A DNA stretch of 64,000 nt from Hypnocyclicus thermotrophus (GTDB lineage Bacteria; Fusobacteriota; Fusobacteriia; Fusobacteriales; Fusobacteriaceae): positions 62,001 through 126,000 of the forward strand of contig NZ_SOBG01000004.1 in the NCBI RefSeq assembly GCF_004365575.1. The letters are read 5' to 3'. Positions 28,377 to 39,045 of the stretch are shown here, piece after piece. The first letter of the stretch is position 1. Each line of letters begins with the position of its first letter. The position numbers were made by a program, and so were the translations under genes. The notes below the pieces were generated by a model. It was not told the origin of the DNA, did not search any database, and was given only the letters and a program-made list of their open reading frames with translations.

Positions 28377-28955
28377 CTATCTTCCGTATATTTTATTTAA
28401 ATAATAATTTCTCATTTCAAGTGTACTTGGATGAATTATTACATTTTTATCTATTAAAAATTTTATTTTTAAATCAGCTTCTTTTAATATTGCTAAATTT
28501 ATATCTTCAAAGGCTAATTTCCTTAATTTTTTTACACCTTCATAGTTTCTTGTTTCTTCAATTGCATCAGCTATATATATTATTTTTTCATAAATACTCA
28601 TAGCTTTTCTACCAATAGTATGGTATTTTATTGCATTTAATATATCTTTATCATTTATTTTAAAAAAATTTCTAGAAAATACAGCTCCTGCATATCCATG
28701 TAATAATTCTCCTAATAAATATTCTTGTTCTATTTCTTCTTTATCTAAAAAATTCAACATCTCATTTAATGTAAAATGTTTTGACACATCATGTAAAAGA
28801 GCTGCAGTTTCTATCTTATCTACGTTTACATTATAATGAATCGCTAATTTTTTTGCCATATTTGTAACAGAAAGTATATGTTTATATCTTTTTTCTGTCG
28901 AAAATTCTTTTATTTTTTCTTTAATAAAATTATTTTTTTCTTTATAATCTATCAT
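28377..28955 (-). CDS. yqeK: YqeK-type HD-domain diadenosine tetraphosphatase
   Basis: 192 aa HD-domain hydrolase. The metal ligands are visible: H in RYKHILSVTNMA, the HD pair in ALLHDVSKH, and H in LLHGYAG and IKYHTIGR. Members hydrolyse Ap4A to ADP. GAGGTG precedes the ATG. It lies immediately before rnr. In Firmicutes the gene sits with nadD and rsfS instead, so this pairing is different. Confidence 0.88.
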   Translation of the reverse strand: MIDYKEKNNFIKEKIKEFSTEKRYKHILSVTNMAKKLAIHYNVNVDKIETAALLHDVSKHFTLNEMLNFLDKEEIEQEYLLGELLHGYAGAVFSRNFFKINDKDILNAIKYHTIGRKAMSIYEKIIYIADAIEETRNYEGVKKLRKLAFEDINLAILKEADLKIKFLIDKNVIIHPSTLEMRNYYLNKIYGR

Positions 28956-28984
28956 AATGTCACCTCATTCAAAAAATATTAACA

Positions 28985-29019
28985 GACCGAAATTCTTAAT
29001 ATTAAGTTTAGCTTCGGTC
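28985..29019 (-). terminator. Terminator after TPR/nuclease-like gene
   Basis: Outer arms GACCGAA and TTCGGTC with an inner CTTAAT/ATTAAG stem; T-rich on both sides. Confidence 0.8.
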
Positions 29020-29028
29020 CGTTTTTTA

Positions 29029-30378
29029 TTATTCTAATTCTCCTACTAAATCATATAAATGCATTTTATCTAATATTTCTAGATTTTCTAATGCTTCTGC
29101 ATAAGTTACTGCTTGTTCATTATATGTTCTTGTTGTAATAAATATACCATTTGTAGCTTTATGTATTTCAAATTGTTCAACAAATAATTGTAAATCTCTT
29201 ACTGTTATATCTCTATCAATATTCATTATTTGTACTAAAAATTTATCTTTAGGGTTATATTGATCTACTGCCATTGCCATTATTTTATCTTTACTTTCTT
29301 CTATTTCATAAGCTAATTTTAAACCTAATTTTTCTATTATACTTTTGAATAAATCTAATAAATCATCTGTCTCTAATATTCCATAATCTATTCCATCTAT
29401 CATTTTTTCATATTCTTCTGGATTTAATATTTTTATTATATTTTGAATTCTACTTTCTATATCTTTATATCTTGGATTATGTTCTTTTACTAATTTAAAA
29501 TACTCTAACGCTTCTTCATATTTATCTTTTTTCTCGTAAATCATAGCTAAATCATATAAAAGTGAAGGTTTTTCAGCCATAAAAATATCTTCAAGTTCAA
29601 GCATTTTCTTTATTATAGTTTCTTGTCTTTCAATATTATTTTCTTCAATATAATATTTTAATAAAACTGTATAATATAACTCTTCTCTTCCTTCTATTTC
29701 TTTTAATTGTTCCATTAATTTAGCTGCTTCTTCTAATTCATCTTCTTCATAATGAATTTTTGCCAGTTCATATTTCGCTTCATCATTAAATGGATCTAAT
29801 TCGATGATTTTTTTTAATTGAAATCTAGCCTTAAACTTATTTTTAGTTTTAATATGTAGTTTTGCTAACTCTAACCTTGTGAGAATATGTGATCTATCTA
29901 GCATCAAAGCTTCGTTAAATGCCCTAATAGCTTTAGCTTCTTTTCCCATAATACTATATATTTTACCTAAATAACAAAATAATAAAGGGTTTTTATTATT
30001 AACTTTTAGACCATTTATTACATATTCGATTGCTTTATTATAATCTTTTTTATCTAAATACATTTTAGTTATCATTGCATAAGCATCCCCTTTTTCTTCT
30101 GGAGTTGCCTTTTGATTTAATGATACACTTATATATTCTTTTAAACTTTCTACTGTATTACCTTGTTCATAATATATTTTTGCAAGAAGTAACCTAGCTT
30201 TTACATCATTTGGTCTAGTCGACTTATAATTTTTTAAATTCTCTATTGCTTTTTCTACATCGCCTGCTTTATAAAAATTTTCAGCATCGCCTATTATTAC
30301 CTGTCTACCATAAAAAATTGTTAAGTACACAAAAAATATTACAACTGATATAAATAAAATTCCTATTATAAAAAGCAT
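29029..30378 (-). CDS. Membrane-anchored TPR protein with degenerate Mrr-like domain
   Basis: 449 aa. One N-terminal transmembrane helix (about 2-22) is followed by 7-8 TPR units from about 35 to 320 (e.g. AEDFYKAGDVEKAIENL-like, NPLLFCYLGKIYSIMGKEAKAIRAFNEAL). The last ~115 residues look like the Mrr restriction-endonuclease fold: AVDQYNPKDKFLVQIMN, then GIFITTRTYNEQAVTYAE and LEILD. Mrr enzymes carry D...QxK; here Asp and Gln are present but the Lys position is Met, so catalysis is unlikely. The function is unknown. It sits upstream of rnr-yqeK and after the GerMN gene. Confidence 0.78.
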   Translation of the reverse strand: MLFIIGILFISVVIFFVYLTIFYGRQVIIGDAENFYKAGDVEKAIENLKNYKSTRPNDVKARLLLAKIYYEQGNTVESLKEYISVSLNQKATPEEKGDAYAMITKMYLDKKDYNKAIEYVINGLKVNNKNPLLFCYLGKIYSIMGKEAKAIRAFNEALMLDRSHILTRLELAKLHIKTKNKFKARFQLKKIIELDPFNDEAKYELAKIHYEEDELEEAAKLMEQLKEIEGREELYYTVLLKYYIEENNIERQETIIKKMLELEDIFMAEKPSLLYDLAMIYEKKDKYEEALEYFKLVKEHNPRYKDIESRIQNIIKILNPEEYEKMIDGIDYGILETDDLLDLFKSIIEKLGLKLAYEIEESKDKIMAMAVDQYNPKDKFLVQIMNIDRDITVRDLQLFVEQFEIHKATNGIFITTRTYNEQAVTYAEALENLEILDKMHLYDLVGELE

Positions 30379-30393
30379 TTTTTTCTCCTTTTT

Positions 30394-30939
30394 TTAAATA
30401 GTTAAATCTTTTTCAAAATAATTTGTTATATTATAAAATCTCAGCTTTTCTTTCTCTTCATTTTCTATTAAGAACTTAACTTTTTCAATACCTTCAATAC
30501 TTGTAAAAGTATTTACCAATGAATATATAATCAAAAGTTCTTGTTTTTCATTTTTTATATTTTCTACTATTTTTTTATTAAAATTTAGATATAAAATTTC
30601 TTTTTCAATAAAAATATTTTTTAAAACAATATTTTTATCTAGAAAAGTTTGTGGTAAATTTTGTGTGCTATCAACTATTTCTCTATAAATAATTCGTATT
30701 TTTTTAGTTATATTCTGTGTTTTTTCAATTTTTGTTCTTATAGGAATTAATTTACTAAAAGTTATATCTGGAATATATATATCTACACTTTCATATTCTA
30801 TTTTTTTTATTTTATCCTCTTTTGAATATATTTTTTTTGTTTTAGTAAAATCATAGTCTAAAACATATTTTTTATGAAAATATATTGAAATTAACAACAA
30901 TATTCCTATTAATATATTTAATACAACATACTTTTTCAA
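30394..30939 (-). CDS. GerMN-domain membrane protein, TTG start
   Basis: 181 aa with an N-terminal membrane anchor (YVVLNILIGILLLISIYF) and a GerMN domain from about 65 to the end (TKKIRIIYREIVDS, LYLNFNKKIVENI, QELLIIYSLVNTFTSIEGIEKVKFLIENE). GerMN domains occur in spore and cell-envelope proteins, often near amidases. The TTG start follows GAGGAG by five bases. It lies 12 bases after the amidase gene, so a shared envelope role is likely by context. Confidence 0.82.
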   Translation of the reverse strand: MKKYVVLNILIGILLLISIYFHKKYVLDYDFTKTKKIYSKEDKIKKIEYESVDIYIPDITFSKLIPIRTKIEKTQNITKKIRIIYREIVDSTQNLPQTFLDKNIVLKNIFIEKEILYLNFNKKIVENIKNEKQELLIIYSLVNTFTSIEGIEKVKFLIENEEKEKLRFYNITNYFEKDLTI

Positions 30940-30951
30940 TTTTTCTCCTCA

Positions 30952-31974
30952 CTATTTTTTAAAATATTCTTTTACTATTTTTGCGATACTCTGTGCCATT
31001 TTTTTTTGATTTTCCCTTCTAAACATTTTACTCGCTTCACTATTATTTGTTATAAACCCTAGTTCTATAAGTATCGAAGGAGCATTAGTTCCTCTAAGAA
31101 CTGCTAAATTAGCACCATGACTTCCTCTTTTGATCATATTTAATTGTTTTGGATAATAATCAATAAGTTGATTTGCTAAAAAAGCAGATCTTTCCTGATT
31201 TTGTCTATACAATATATCATTTACTATTAAATCCGTTGCTGTAATATTTCCACCAAATTTTTCTTCTACACTATTTTCAAATTGTGCGAGTTGTTTTGCA
31301 TATTCAGATTGATTTTTTGAATAATAAAATACTTCAAATCCTCTTGCTGTTTTTGAAGGGCTTGCATTAGCATGTATACTAATCAATAAATTAGCATTAT
31401 GTCTATTTGCAATAGCACTTCTTTCATTTAGACTAATAAATTTATCAGTTGATCTTGTCATAATAATTTTAAAATCATTTTTTAAAATATCTTTTAAATA
31501 TTTTGATACACTAAGCACTAAATCTTTTTCTTTATATTTTCCATTTATAGCTCCCGGATCTCGTCCACCATGACCTGGATCTATTACAATTATCGGTTTA
31601 TCACTATCTTTTTGCAAGTTAAAAACAATTCTTGTTGGATTATGCCAGGTAGTTACTTTATATTTCACATCTTCTTTTAATGTTATAAAAAAAGCTGTTG
31701 ATTCATTTAAATCTATTGCTTCTATTTTTTCTATATAATCATCGTTTTTTTCTATTTTTCTATCTATATTTTCTATTATTTTACTATTTTCAACTTCTAA
31801 AAAAATAAGTCTTGTTACTTCATCATAATTTACATTATATTTAGGAGTAACTTCTCCTTTAATATCTAGCACTATTTGTTTAGGTGAATTATTAAATCTT
31901 ATGTTTTGTATATCAATTCCAAATATAGATAAAAAACATAGAAAATAAAGTATACCAATTTTTAGTTTGCTCAT
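30952..31974 (-). CDS. N-acetylmuramoyl-L-alanine amidase with AMIN domain
   Basis: About 340 aa. A signal peptide (LKIGILYFLCFLSIFG) is followed by an AMIN-like targeting domain (about 25-120) and an Amidase_3 zinc domain beginning IVIDPGHGGRDPGA near 131-144. It includes ISIHANAS and the catalytic Glu in ILIELGFITN. It cleaves the glycan-peptide bond during cell separation, resembling AmiC. AAGGGG precedes the ATG at 31974; an in-frame TTG lies one codon upstream. Confidence 0.92.
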   Translation of the reverse strand: MSKLKIGILYFLCFLSIFGIDIQNIRFNNSPKQIVLDIKGEVTPKYNVNYDEVTRLIFLEVENSKIIENIDRKIEKNDDYIEKIEAIDLNESTAFFITLKEDVKYKVTTWHNPTRIVFNLQKDSDKPIIVIDPGHGGRDPGAINGKYKEKDLVLSVSKYLKDILKNDFKIIMTRSTDKFISLNERSAIANRHNANLLISIHANASPSKTARGFEVFYYSKNQSEYAKQLAQFENSVEEKFGGNITATDLIVNDILYRQNQERSAFLANQLIDYYPKQLNMIKRGSHGANLAVLRGTNAPSILIELGFITNNSEASKMFRRENQKKMAQSIAKIVKEYFKK

Positions 31975-31995
31975 CAATTTACCCCTTTATCTAAA

Positions 31996-32021
31996 AAGCG
32001 ACAATAAAAATATTGTCGCTT
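31996..32021 (-). terminator. Terminator after yajC
   Basis: 10-bp arms AAGCGACAAT and ATTGTCGCTT with a 6-base loop, T-run on the minus strand. Confidence 0.9.
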
Positions 32022-32023
32022 AA

Positions 32024-32338
32024 TTATTTACTTTTATATACATTTGCTATTACAGATTTTTTAAAACTTATTTTTACCCCTTTATCTACTCTAAGTTCAA
32101 TAAATTCATCTGTAATCGCTACTATTTCTCCTTTTATTCCTCCTGTAGTTATTACAACATCTCCTGTTTTAAGACTAGACAGCATTTCTCTATGTTGTTT
32201 TTCTCTTTTTTTATTTGGTCTTATTAATAAAAAATAAAAAATTCCTCCCCATACAACAAGTATTATAACTAAGTTTATTATACCTGCTGATGTATTTGGT
32301 GTTGCATCTGCTGCATAAGATATAAATTGATCTAACAT
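32024..32338 (-). CDS. yajC: Preprotein translocase accessory subunit YajC
   Basis: 104 aa. One transmembrane helix (NLVIILVVWGGIFYFLLIRP) is followed by the conserved cytoplasmic domain (RPNKKREKQHREMLSSLKTGDVVITTGGIKG in short pieces). YajC associates with SecDF. AGGAGG precedes the ATG. It has its own terminator and is not next to secD here. Confidence 0.95.
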   Translation of the reverse strand: MLDQFISYAADATPNTSAGIINLVIILVVWGGIFYFLLIRPNKKREKQHREMLSSLKTGDVVITTGGIKGEIVAITDEFIELRVDKGVKISFKKSVIANVYKSK

Positions 32339-32426
32339 AATTTCCTCCTAATTAATGTATTTTTTCTTATAAAAAAGTATATCACAGTAACTTTTTTTTT
32401 TCAAATATAATTTGTTTTTAGATAGT

Positions 32427-32468
32427 AAAAAATAAGTAGAATTTTTTACTAAACTCTACTTATTTTTT
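32427..32468 (-). terminator. Terminator after dnaJ
   Basis: Arms AAATAAGTAGA (32430-32440) and TCTACTTATTT (32455-32465) with a 14-base loop, extended by A/T pairs; T-rich downstream on the minus strand. Confidence 0.8.
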
Positions 32469-32473
32469 GTTAA

Positions 32474-33640
32474 TTATTCAAACATTGATTTAAATTTATC
32501 TACTGCATCTTTGAATTTTTTCCCTAATTTATGCTGTTTACTATCTTTTTTAAATGTTTCATCTAATTTTTCTATTAGTTCTTTTTGTTCTCTTGTAAGA
32601 TTTGTTGGTACTTCTACCAATATTTTTACAAGTTGATCTCCTCTGCCAAATCCTCTAGAATTATTTATACCTTTTCCTTTTAATTTAAATACTTTTCCAT
32701 TTTGAGTACCTGCTGGTATTTTTATTTTTACCGTTCCTTCTAGTGTAGGTACCTCTATTTCTCCTCCAAGTGAAGCTGTTGCAAAACTAATAGGTACTTC
32801 ACATATTACATTATCATCTATTCTTTCAAATATATCATGTGGTTTTACAGATATATAAATATAAAGATCTCCATTAGGACCACCTGTTGTACTAGCATCT
32901 CCCATTCCATTAAGTCTTAATCTTTGATTTTCTTCTATTCCTGCTGGTATTTTTACTTTTTTAGTTACTTTTTCTCTTTCTACTCCTGTTCCATTACATG
33001 TTGGACATTTTTCTTCTGGAATTTCACCTTTACCATGACACATATCACACTCTGCTACATTTTCAAAAATACCAAACATTGTTTGTTGTCTTTCTCTTAT
33101 TTTTCCTGTTCCATTACATTTAGTACATGTTTTTATTTTTGTTCCTGGTTTTGCTCCTGTTCCATTACATGTATGACATGTTCCTGTTCTTCTATAAGTT
33201 ATCTCTTTTTCTACTCCAAATGCTACTTCTTCTAATGTTAATTCTAAATTATATCTAAGATCATTTCCAGGTCTAACTCTAGATCTGCTAGAGCCTCCTC
33301 CAAATCCTCCTCCAAAAAATGAACTAAATATATCTCCTAAATCTTCAAATCCTCCAAAATCTGAAAATCCTCCAAATCCAGAACCTGCTCCACCCATTCC
33401 ATCAAATGCAGCATGTCCAAATTGGTCATATTTTGCTCTTTTCTCTTTATCTGAAAGTATTTGATACGCATCATTTATTTCTTTAAAGTTTTTTTCTGCT
33501 TCTTTTTTTTCTTTTTCATTAGCATTGGTAAACTTATCAGGATGATATTTCATAGCAAGTTTTCTATATGCTTTTTTTATTTCGGCATCACTAGCAGTTT
33601 TGGAAACTCCCAATACTTCATAATAATCTTTTTTTGCCAT
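32474..33640 (-). CDS. dnaJ: Chaperone DnaJ (Hsp40)
   Basis: 388 aa, full type I DnaJ. The J domain has HPD at 33-35, a Gly/Phe-rich linker follows, and four zinc-finger repeats are seen ([32 protein letters not shown]) before the substrate-binding C-domain. It stimulates DnaK ATPase. It is not joined to dnaK; it follows an aldose-epimerase-like gene by 18 bases, and no CIRCE is seen upstream of that group. Confidence 0.98.
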   Translation of the reverse strand: MAKKDYYEVLGVSKTASDAEIKKAYRKLAMKYHPDKFTNANEKEKKEAEKNFKEINDAYQILSDKEKRAKYDQFGHAAFDGMGGAGSGFGGFSDFGGFEDLGDIFSSFFGGGFGGGSSRSRVRPGNDLRYNLELTLEEVAFGVEKEITYRRTGTCHTCNGTGAKPGTKIKTCTKCNGTGKIRERQQTMFGIFENVAECDMCHGKGEIPEEKCPTCNGTGVEREKVTKKVKIPAGIEENQRLRLNGMGDASTTGGPNGDLYIYISVKPHDIFERIDDNVICEVPISFATASLGGEIEVPTLEGTVKIKIPAGTQNGKVFKLKGKGINNSRGFGRGDQLVKILVEVPTNLTREQKELIEKLDETFKKDSKQHKLGKKFKDAVDKFKSMFE

Positions 33641-33658
33641 TTTTCATCTCCTCCAAAA

Positions 33659-34522
33659 TTATACTATCTCAAAAATTAACTTTCTTTTAAATTTTGCTGA
33701 TTTGTCTAATTTTTCAATTCCTATTTTTTCTTTTAATTCTCCGTTAAAATCAACAAAATCATTTATTCCACACCATGGTTCTATACATATAAACTCTGCA
33801 TTTACTACATTCCATAATGCTAAATATGGAAATTCATCAAATATTACTTTTACTTTTCGATTATCTTTTTTATTTTTTAGAGTTATTTCTTTTGACTTAA
33901 GATTTTCAAATACAAATGCATCATTTTTAAATGTATCTTTTTTTAATTCAAGTATTTTAGTTTTTCCTAAATCTATTTTTTCTTTTTTTAATAAAACACC
34001 GTCTATTATAAATGATTTAATCTCTTCTTCTTTTTCAAATTCTAAATAATAATCTTCATATTTTATCTCTTCATTTACAAAAAGTGAAAATGCTGGATGT
34101 GCGCCTATAGAAAAATACATTTCTTTATCATCAATATTTTCTATTAAATATTCTGTTTTTATTCTATTTTTTTCTAATGTATATGTAATATAAAAATTAA
34201 ATTTAAAAGGATATTGTTTTAATGTCTCTTCTGAATAAGAAAAAAGATATTTTATTTTTGTATCATTTTTTTCTATTATTTTAAAGTCATTATCTCTAGC
34301 AAATCCGTGTTTTAATTGTGAATATTCTTTCCCTTCCACAATAAATTTTCCATTTTTTTGCCCGCCAATAAAAGGAAATAATACTGGTGCTGTTTTCCCC
34401 CAATAATTACTATCACCTTTCCAAATATAATTTTGATTATTTTTTTTATTAATTATTTTTTTTATTTCAGCACCTTTATTTGCTATTTCTAGTTTTAAAA
34501 AACTATTTTCTATACTATTCAT
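33659..34522 (-). CDS. Aldose 1-epimerase family protein
   Basis: About 287 aa galactose-mutarotase-like protein of the LacX/YihR type. Features are EIANKGAEIKKI, NYIWKGDSNYWGKTAPVLFPFIGG, the His in QLKHGFAR, GAHPAFSLF and the end motif CIEPWCGIND. It interconverts sugar anomers; the substrate is not known. The ATG at 34522 is preferred over a TTG one codon upstream. It lies between the GNAT gene and dnaJ, with short gaps. Confidence 0.88.
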   Translation of the reverse strand: MNSIENSFLKLEIANKGAEIKKIINKKNNQNYIWKGDSNYWGKTAPVLFPFIGGQKNGKFIVEGKEYSQLKHGFARDNDFKIIEKNDTKIKYLFSYSEETLKQYPFKFNFYITYTLEKNRIKTEYLIENIDDKEMYFSIGAHPAFSLFVNEEIKYEDYYLEFEKEEEIKSFIIDGVLLKKEKIDLGKTKILELKKDTFKNDAFVFENLKSKEITLKNKKDNRKVKVIFDEFPYLALWNVVNAEFICIEPWCGINDFVDFNGELKEKIGIEKLDKSAKFKRKLIFEIV

Positions 34523-34535
34523 CAATTTATCCCCT

Positions 34536-34988
34536 TTATACTTTTTTACAAATAGTTATATCTGTTAATTGATACCCCATTTTTTGGTATACTTTTAATA
34601 GTTCTATTGAATTTCCAAATAAGTGTACTGTTATTCTGTTTGCACCTAAATTTTTAGCATTCTCTTCTATTTTTTTCATTATTTCATCTTCATAATCCAT
34701 ATCTTTATATTTTTCAAAAACCTCTACATTATAAATAAACATTTCTCTATCTGGAACTGCATTCCAGGTATAACCTATTTTTTCATTATTTTTATAAATG
34801 TTATAAAAATAATGTTTTTTAGTTTCTAAACCATTTTTTAAAAGTGTATTAAAAGTTTCTTTTGCAAGTTCTAAAGCTTCTTCTTCTGCCCATACTCCTA
34901 TATTTACTTTGGATTTAGAATAATCTGCTATCATTTTTCCTTTTATGATTTGAAAGTCTTCTTCTGACATTAATTTTAATTCTATCAT
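34536..34988 (-). CDS. GNAT-family acetyltransferase
   Basis: 150 aa. The GNAT fold is suggested by YFYNIYKNNEKIGYTWN, a MFIYNVEVFEKYKDMDYEDEIMKK stretch (read as motif A region), GANRITVHLFGNSIELLKVYQKMGY near the C-terminus. The acceptor is unknown. GGGGTG precedes the ATG. It is the first gene of GNAT-epimerase-dnaJ. Confidence 0.82.
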   Translation of the reverse strand: MIELKLMSEEDFQIIKGKMIADYSKSKVNIGVWAEEEALELAKETFNTLLKNGLETKKHYFYNIYKNNEKIGYTWNAVPDREMFIYNVEVFEKYKDMDYEDEIMKKIEENAKNLGANRITVHLFGNSIELLKVYQKMGYQLTDITICKKV

Positions 34989-35036
34989 AAAGTTACACCC
35001 CTTTTTTATAAATTTAAAGCAAAAAACAACTAAATA

Positions 35037-35110
35037 ATTGATTAAAATTTTAATTGAAATATAATAAAGTTTTTATTTAAACTCACTATCAAAGATAATT
35101 TTAATCAATC
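35037..35110. repeat. Long-range inverted repeat upstream of GNAT-dnaJ group
   Basis: TTGATTAAAATT near 35038-35049 is repeated inverted as AATTTTAATCAA near 35097-35108, about 48 bases apart, in the gap between dnaK's terminator and the GNAT gene. It may flank the promoter. No clear -35/-10 pair was found. Confidence 0.5.
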
Positions 35111-35138
35111 TATTTTAATTATTTATACTTTAAAATAA

Positions 35139-35160
35139 GGGATAGAGTTCGCTCTATCCC
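35139..35160 (-). terminator. Terminator after dnaK
   Basis: 9-bp arms GGGATAGAG and CTCTATCCC, 4-base loop TTCG, followed by TTATTTTA on the minus strand. Confidence 0.92.
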
Positions 35161-35168
35161 CTCTTTAA

Positions 35169-37001
<1,833 letters not shown>

Positions 37002-37298
37002 TTATTTAATTAAATTCAATATTTCTTTTTTTATACTTTTTACTTTAAATTCATCATATTTTTTTATTAATTCTATTACATGTTTTGATTCTAAATGTCT
37101 CTCGTAATCTTCTTTTGTTTCCCATTCCTCTAATAGTATAAGTTCATCTGGTAATTCATGATTTATAAACACTCTATAATTTTCACACCCTATTTCATTT
37201 AATGTGAGAGGCTTATTTTTTAATAATTCCTCTTTAAAACTTTTTATTGATTCTTTTTCTAAATTAAATCTTTCTAAAACTACTATTTTTTGAGACAT
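37002..37298 (-). CDS. ABM-fold monooxygenase-like protein
   Basis: 98 aa. The pattern SQKIVVLERFNLEKE, the ENYRVFIN strand, ELILLEEWETKEDYERHLES and KHVIELI is that of the antibiotic biosynthesis monooxygenase/YgiN-like dimeric alpha-beta fold. Substrate unknown; such proteins act on quinols, haem or redox metabolites. It is inserted between grpE and dnaK with short gaps, so it is probably heat-shock co-regulated. The ATG at 37298 follows AAGGATG; a GTG three codons upstream overlaps it. Confidence 0.78.
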   Translation of the reverse strand: MSQKIVVLERFNLEKESIKSFKEELLKNKPLTLNEIGCENYRVFINHELPDELILLEEWETKEDYERHLESKHVIELIKKYDEFKVKSIKKEILNLIK

Positions 37299-37330
37299 TC
37301 TAATCACATCCTTATACTATTTTTATTATC

Positions 37331-37927
37331 TTATTTTTTACATACTTTAACCATTGAAGGTCTAATTACTTTTCCATGCATAGTATAACCTTTTTGAAGC
37401 TCCATTACGATGTAATCATTTTCTACATCTTCTATGTTTTCTACCATTACAGCTTGGTGTTTGTATGGATCAAATTTTTCTCCAACAGCTTTTATTTCTT
37501 CTACTCCCTCTGATTTTAATGTGTTTTTTATTTGATTAAGAGTCATATCAACCCCTTTTACTAATGAATCAAAATCTTTTGATTCAAGAGAAGCAGAAAT
37601 AGCTCTTTCTAAATTATCTACCCCTTCTAAAAATTTTGCTATAATTTTTTCTGCAGCATACTTTTTTAATTCTTCAAATTCATTTTCTTTTCTTCTAGCA
37701 AAATTTTGAAATTCTGCATTTTTTCTAGCATATGCATTTTTCAATTCTTCTATTTCTTTATTTGCATTTTCTAATTGTTTTTCTAAGTCATTTGTTTCTT
37801 CTTTTGGTTCTTCTATTGTTTCCTCTTCTGTTTTAGCTTGATTTTCTTTTTCTAATTCTTCTTGTTTTAATTCTTCCATTTCTTCTTTAAATATCTCCTT
37901 ATTTTTTATTTCATCCTTTTTTTTCAT
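37331..37927 (-). CDS. grpE: Nucleotide exchange factor GrpE
   Basis: 198 aa. An acidic, Glu/Lys-rich N-terminal ~55 residues precede a long coiled coil (ELKNAYARKNAEFQNFARRK) and the beta domain (GEKFDPYKHQAVM, YTMHGKVIRPSMVKV), the GrpE signature. It releases ADP from DnaK. GGAGA precedes the ATG, 2 bases after hrcA. Confidence 0.97.
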   Translation of the reverse strand: MKKKDEIKNKEIFKEEMEELKQEELEKENQAKTEEETIEEPKEETNDLEKQLENANKEIEELKNAYARKNAEFQNFARRKENEFEELKKYAAEKIIAKFLEGVDNLERAISASLESKDFDSLVKGVDMTLNQIKNTLKSEGVEEIKAVGEKFDPYKHQAVMVENIEDVENDYIVMELQKGYTMHGKVIRPSMVKVCKK

Positions 37928-37929
37928 AT

Positions 37930-38946
37930 CTAACCTTCTCCTTTTAAGTCTTGGATTACTCTATTTACTTCTTCAGATATATATTCTACTAAACTAACTG
38001 TTTTAGAATATTCCATTCGTTTTGGTCCTATTACTCCTATTACTCCTTTAGAACCCCTTAAATTATAAGTTGAAAAAACAAAACTAAACTCTGATAAAGG
38101 TTCTATATTAAGGTCTTCTCCTAGCAAAATATATACTTTACCTTCTTCATAATTTCCTTTTTTTACAATTTCTTCAAAAGTATTTCTTAAATGTTGCTTT
38201 TTATTAAAAACATCTACCATATTTAGTACATCATTATTGTTGTTTAATGTTTTTAGTATATTAGACTCTCCTTTAATAAAGAATCCATCATTTTCATCTT
38301 CTTTTTCTTCAAAGTTTTCAAATATTTTATTATCTAGCATTTTTTTTAATTTTTCATAAAATTGACTTAATGTTATTTCTGAATTTTTCAATTCTTTTTT
38401 TAATTCTTGTTTTATATATTCTGTTTCTTCATCAGTTATCATTGAATCTAAATGTATTTTTTTTGTTTTAACACTACAATCATCTAATATAACTATTGTC
38501 ATTATAGTATAATCTGTTATCTGCATTATCTCTATTTTTTTTACGAGTTCTTTTTCTATTTTAGGTTCTATTACTATCGCTGCATATGAACTCATTTTAG
38601 AAAGTAATTTTGAAGTTTTTTCAAAAATTGTATCTAGTTCTAACATTCTTTTCTCATAAGCAAGTTCTATTTTTTCTTTTTCTAATTTTGATAATTTTCT
38701 TATTTTTAATAGTTCCTGCAAATAAAATTTATATCCTAAATCAGTAGGAACTCTTCCAGAAGATGTATGAGTTTTTTTTATATACCCAAGTTCTTCAAGA
38801 TCTGCCATTACATTTCTTATTGTAGCTGACGAAAAACCAAAATCATATTTTTTTACTAATGTACGCGACCCTATAGTATCTCCAAATGTAAGATAATATT
38901 CTATTATTGCCCCTAAAACTAATCGCTCTCTTTCATTTAAACTCAT
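37930..38946 (-). CDS. hrcA: Heat-inducible transcription repressor HrcA
   Basis: About 338 aa. The N-terminal winged helix has GSRTLVKKYDFGFSSATIRNVMADLEELGYI and SSGRVPTDLGYKFYL, and a GAF-like dimerisation/inserted domain follows with GVIGVIGPKRMEYSK near the end. It binds CIRCE and needs GroEL for activity in characterised species. I choose the ATG at 38946, well spaced from AAGAGGTG; a GTG at 38955 overlaps it. It autoregulates its operon through the CIRCE 16 bases upstream. Confidence 0.96.
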   Translation of the reverse strand: MSLNERERLVLGAIIEYYLTFGDTIGSRTLVKKYDFGFSSATIRNVMADLEELGYIKKTHTSSGRVPTDLGYKFYLQELLKIRKLSKLEKEKIELAYEKRMLELDTIFEKTSKLLSKMSSYAAIVIEPKIEKELVKKIEIMQITDYTIMTIVILDDCSVKTKKIHLDSMITDEETEYIKQELKKELKNSEITLSQFYEKLKKMLDNKIFENFEEKEDENDGFFIKGESNILKTLNNNNDVLNMVDVFNKKQHLRNTFEEIVKKGNYEEGKVYILLGEDLNIEPLSEFSFVFSTYNLRGSKGVIGVIGPKRMEYSKTVSLVEYISEEVNRVIQDLKGEG

Positions 38947-38961
38947 ATCTCTCACCTCTTG

Positions 38962-38988
38962 TTAGCACTCGTTATGATAGAGTGCTAA
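38962..38988 (-). promoter_or_regulatory. CIRCE operator for HrcA
   Basis: TTAGCACTC (38962-38970), 9-base spacer, GAGTGCTAA (38980-38988): an exact match to the CIRCE consensus. It lies between the -10 box and the hrcA ATG, so bound HrcA would block initiation. Confidence 0.98.
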
Positions 38989-38999
38989 TCTTTGATAAT

Positions 39000-39028
39000 A
39001 ATATACATCTTTTTTATTTATTTGTCAA
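39000..39028 (-). promoter_or_regulatory. hrcA operon promoter
   Basis: Minus-strand TTGACA (39023-39028) and TATATT (39000-39005) with a 17-base spacer, just upstream of CIRCE. Confidence 0.8.
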
Positions 39029-39045
39029 TACTTTTTCAAAAAAAA

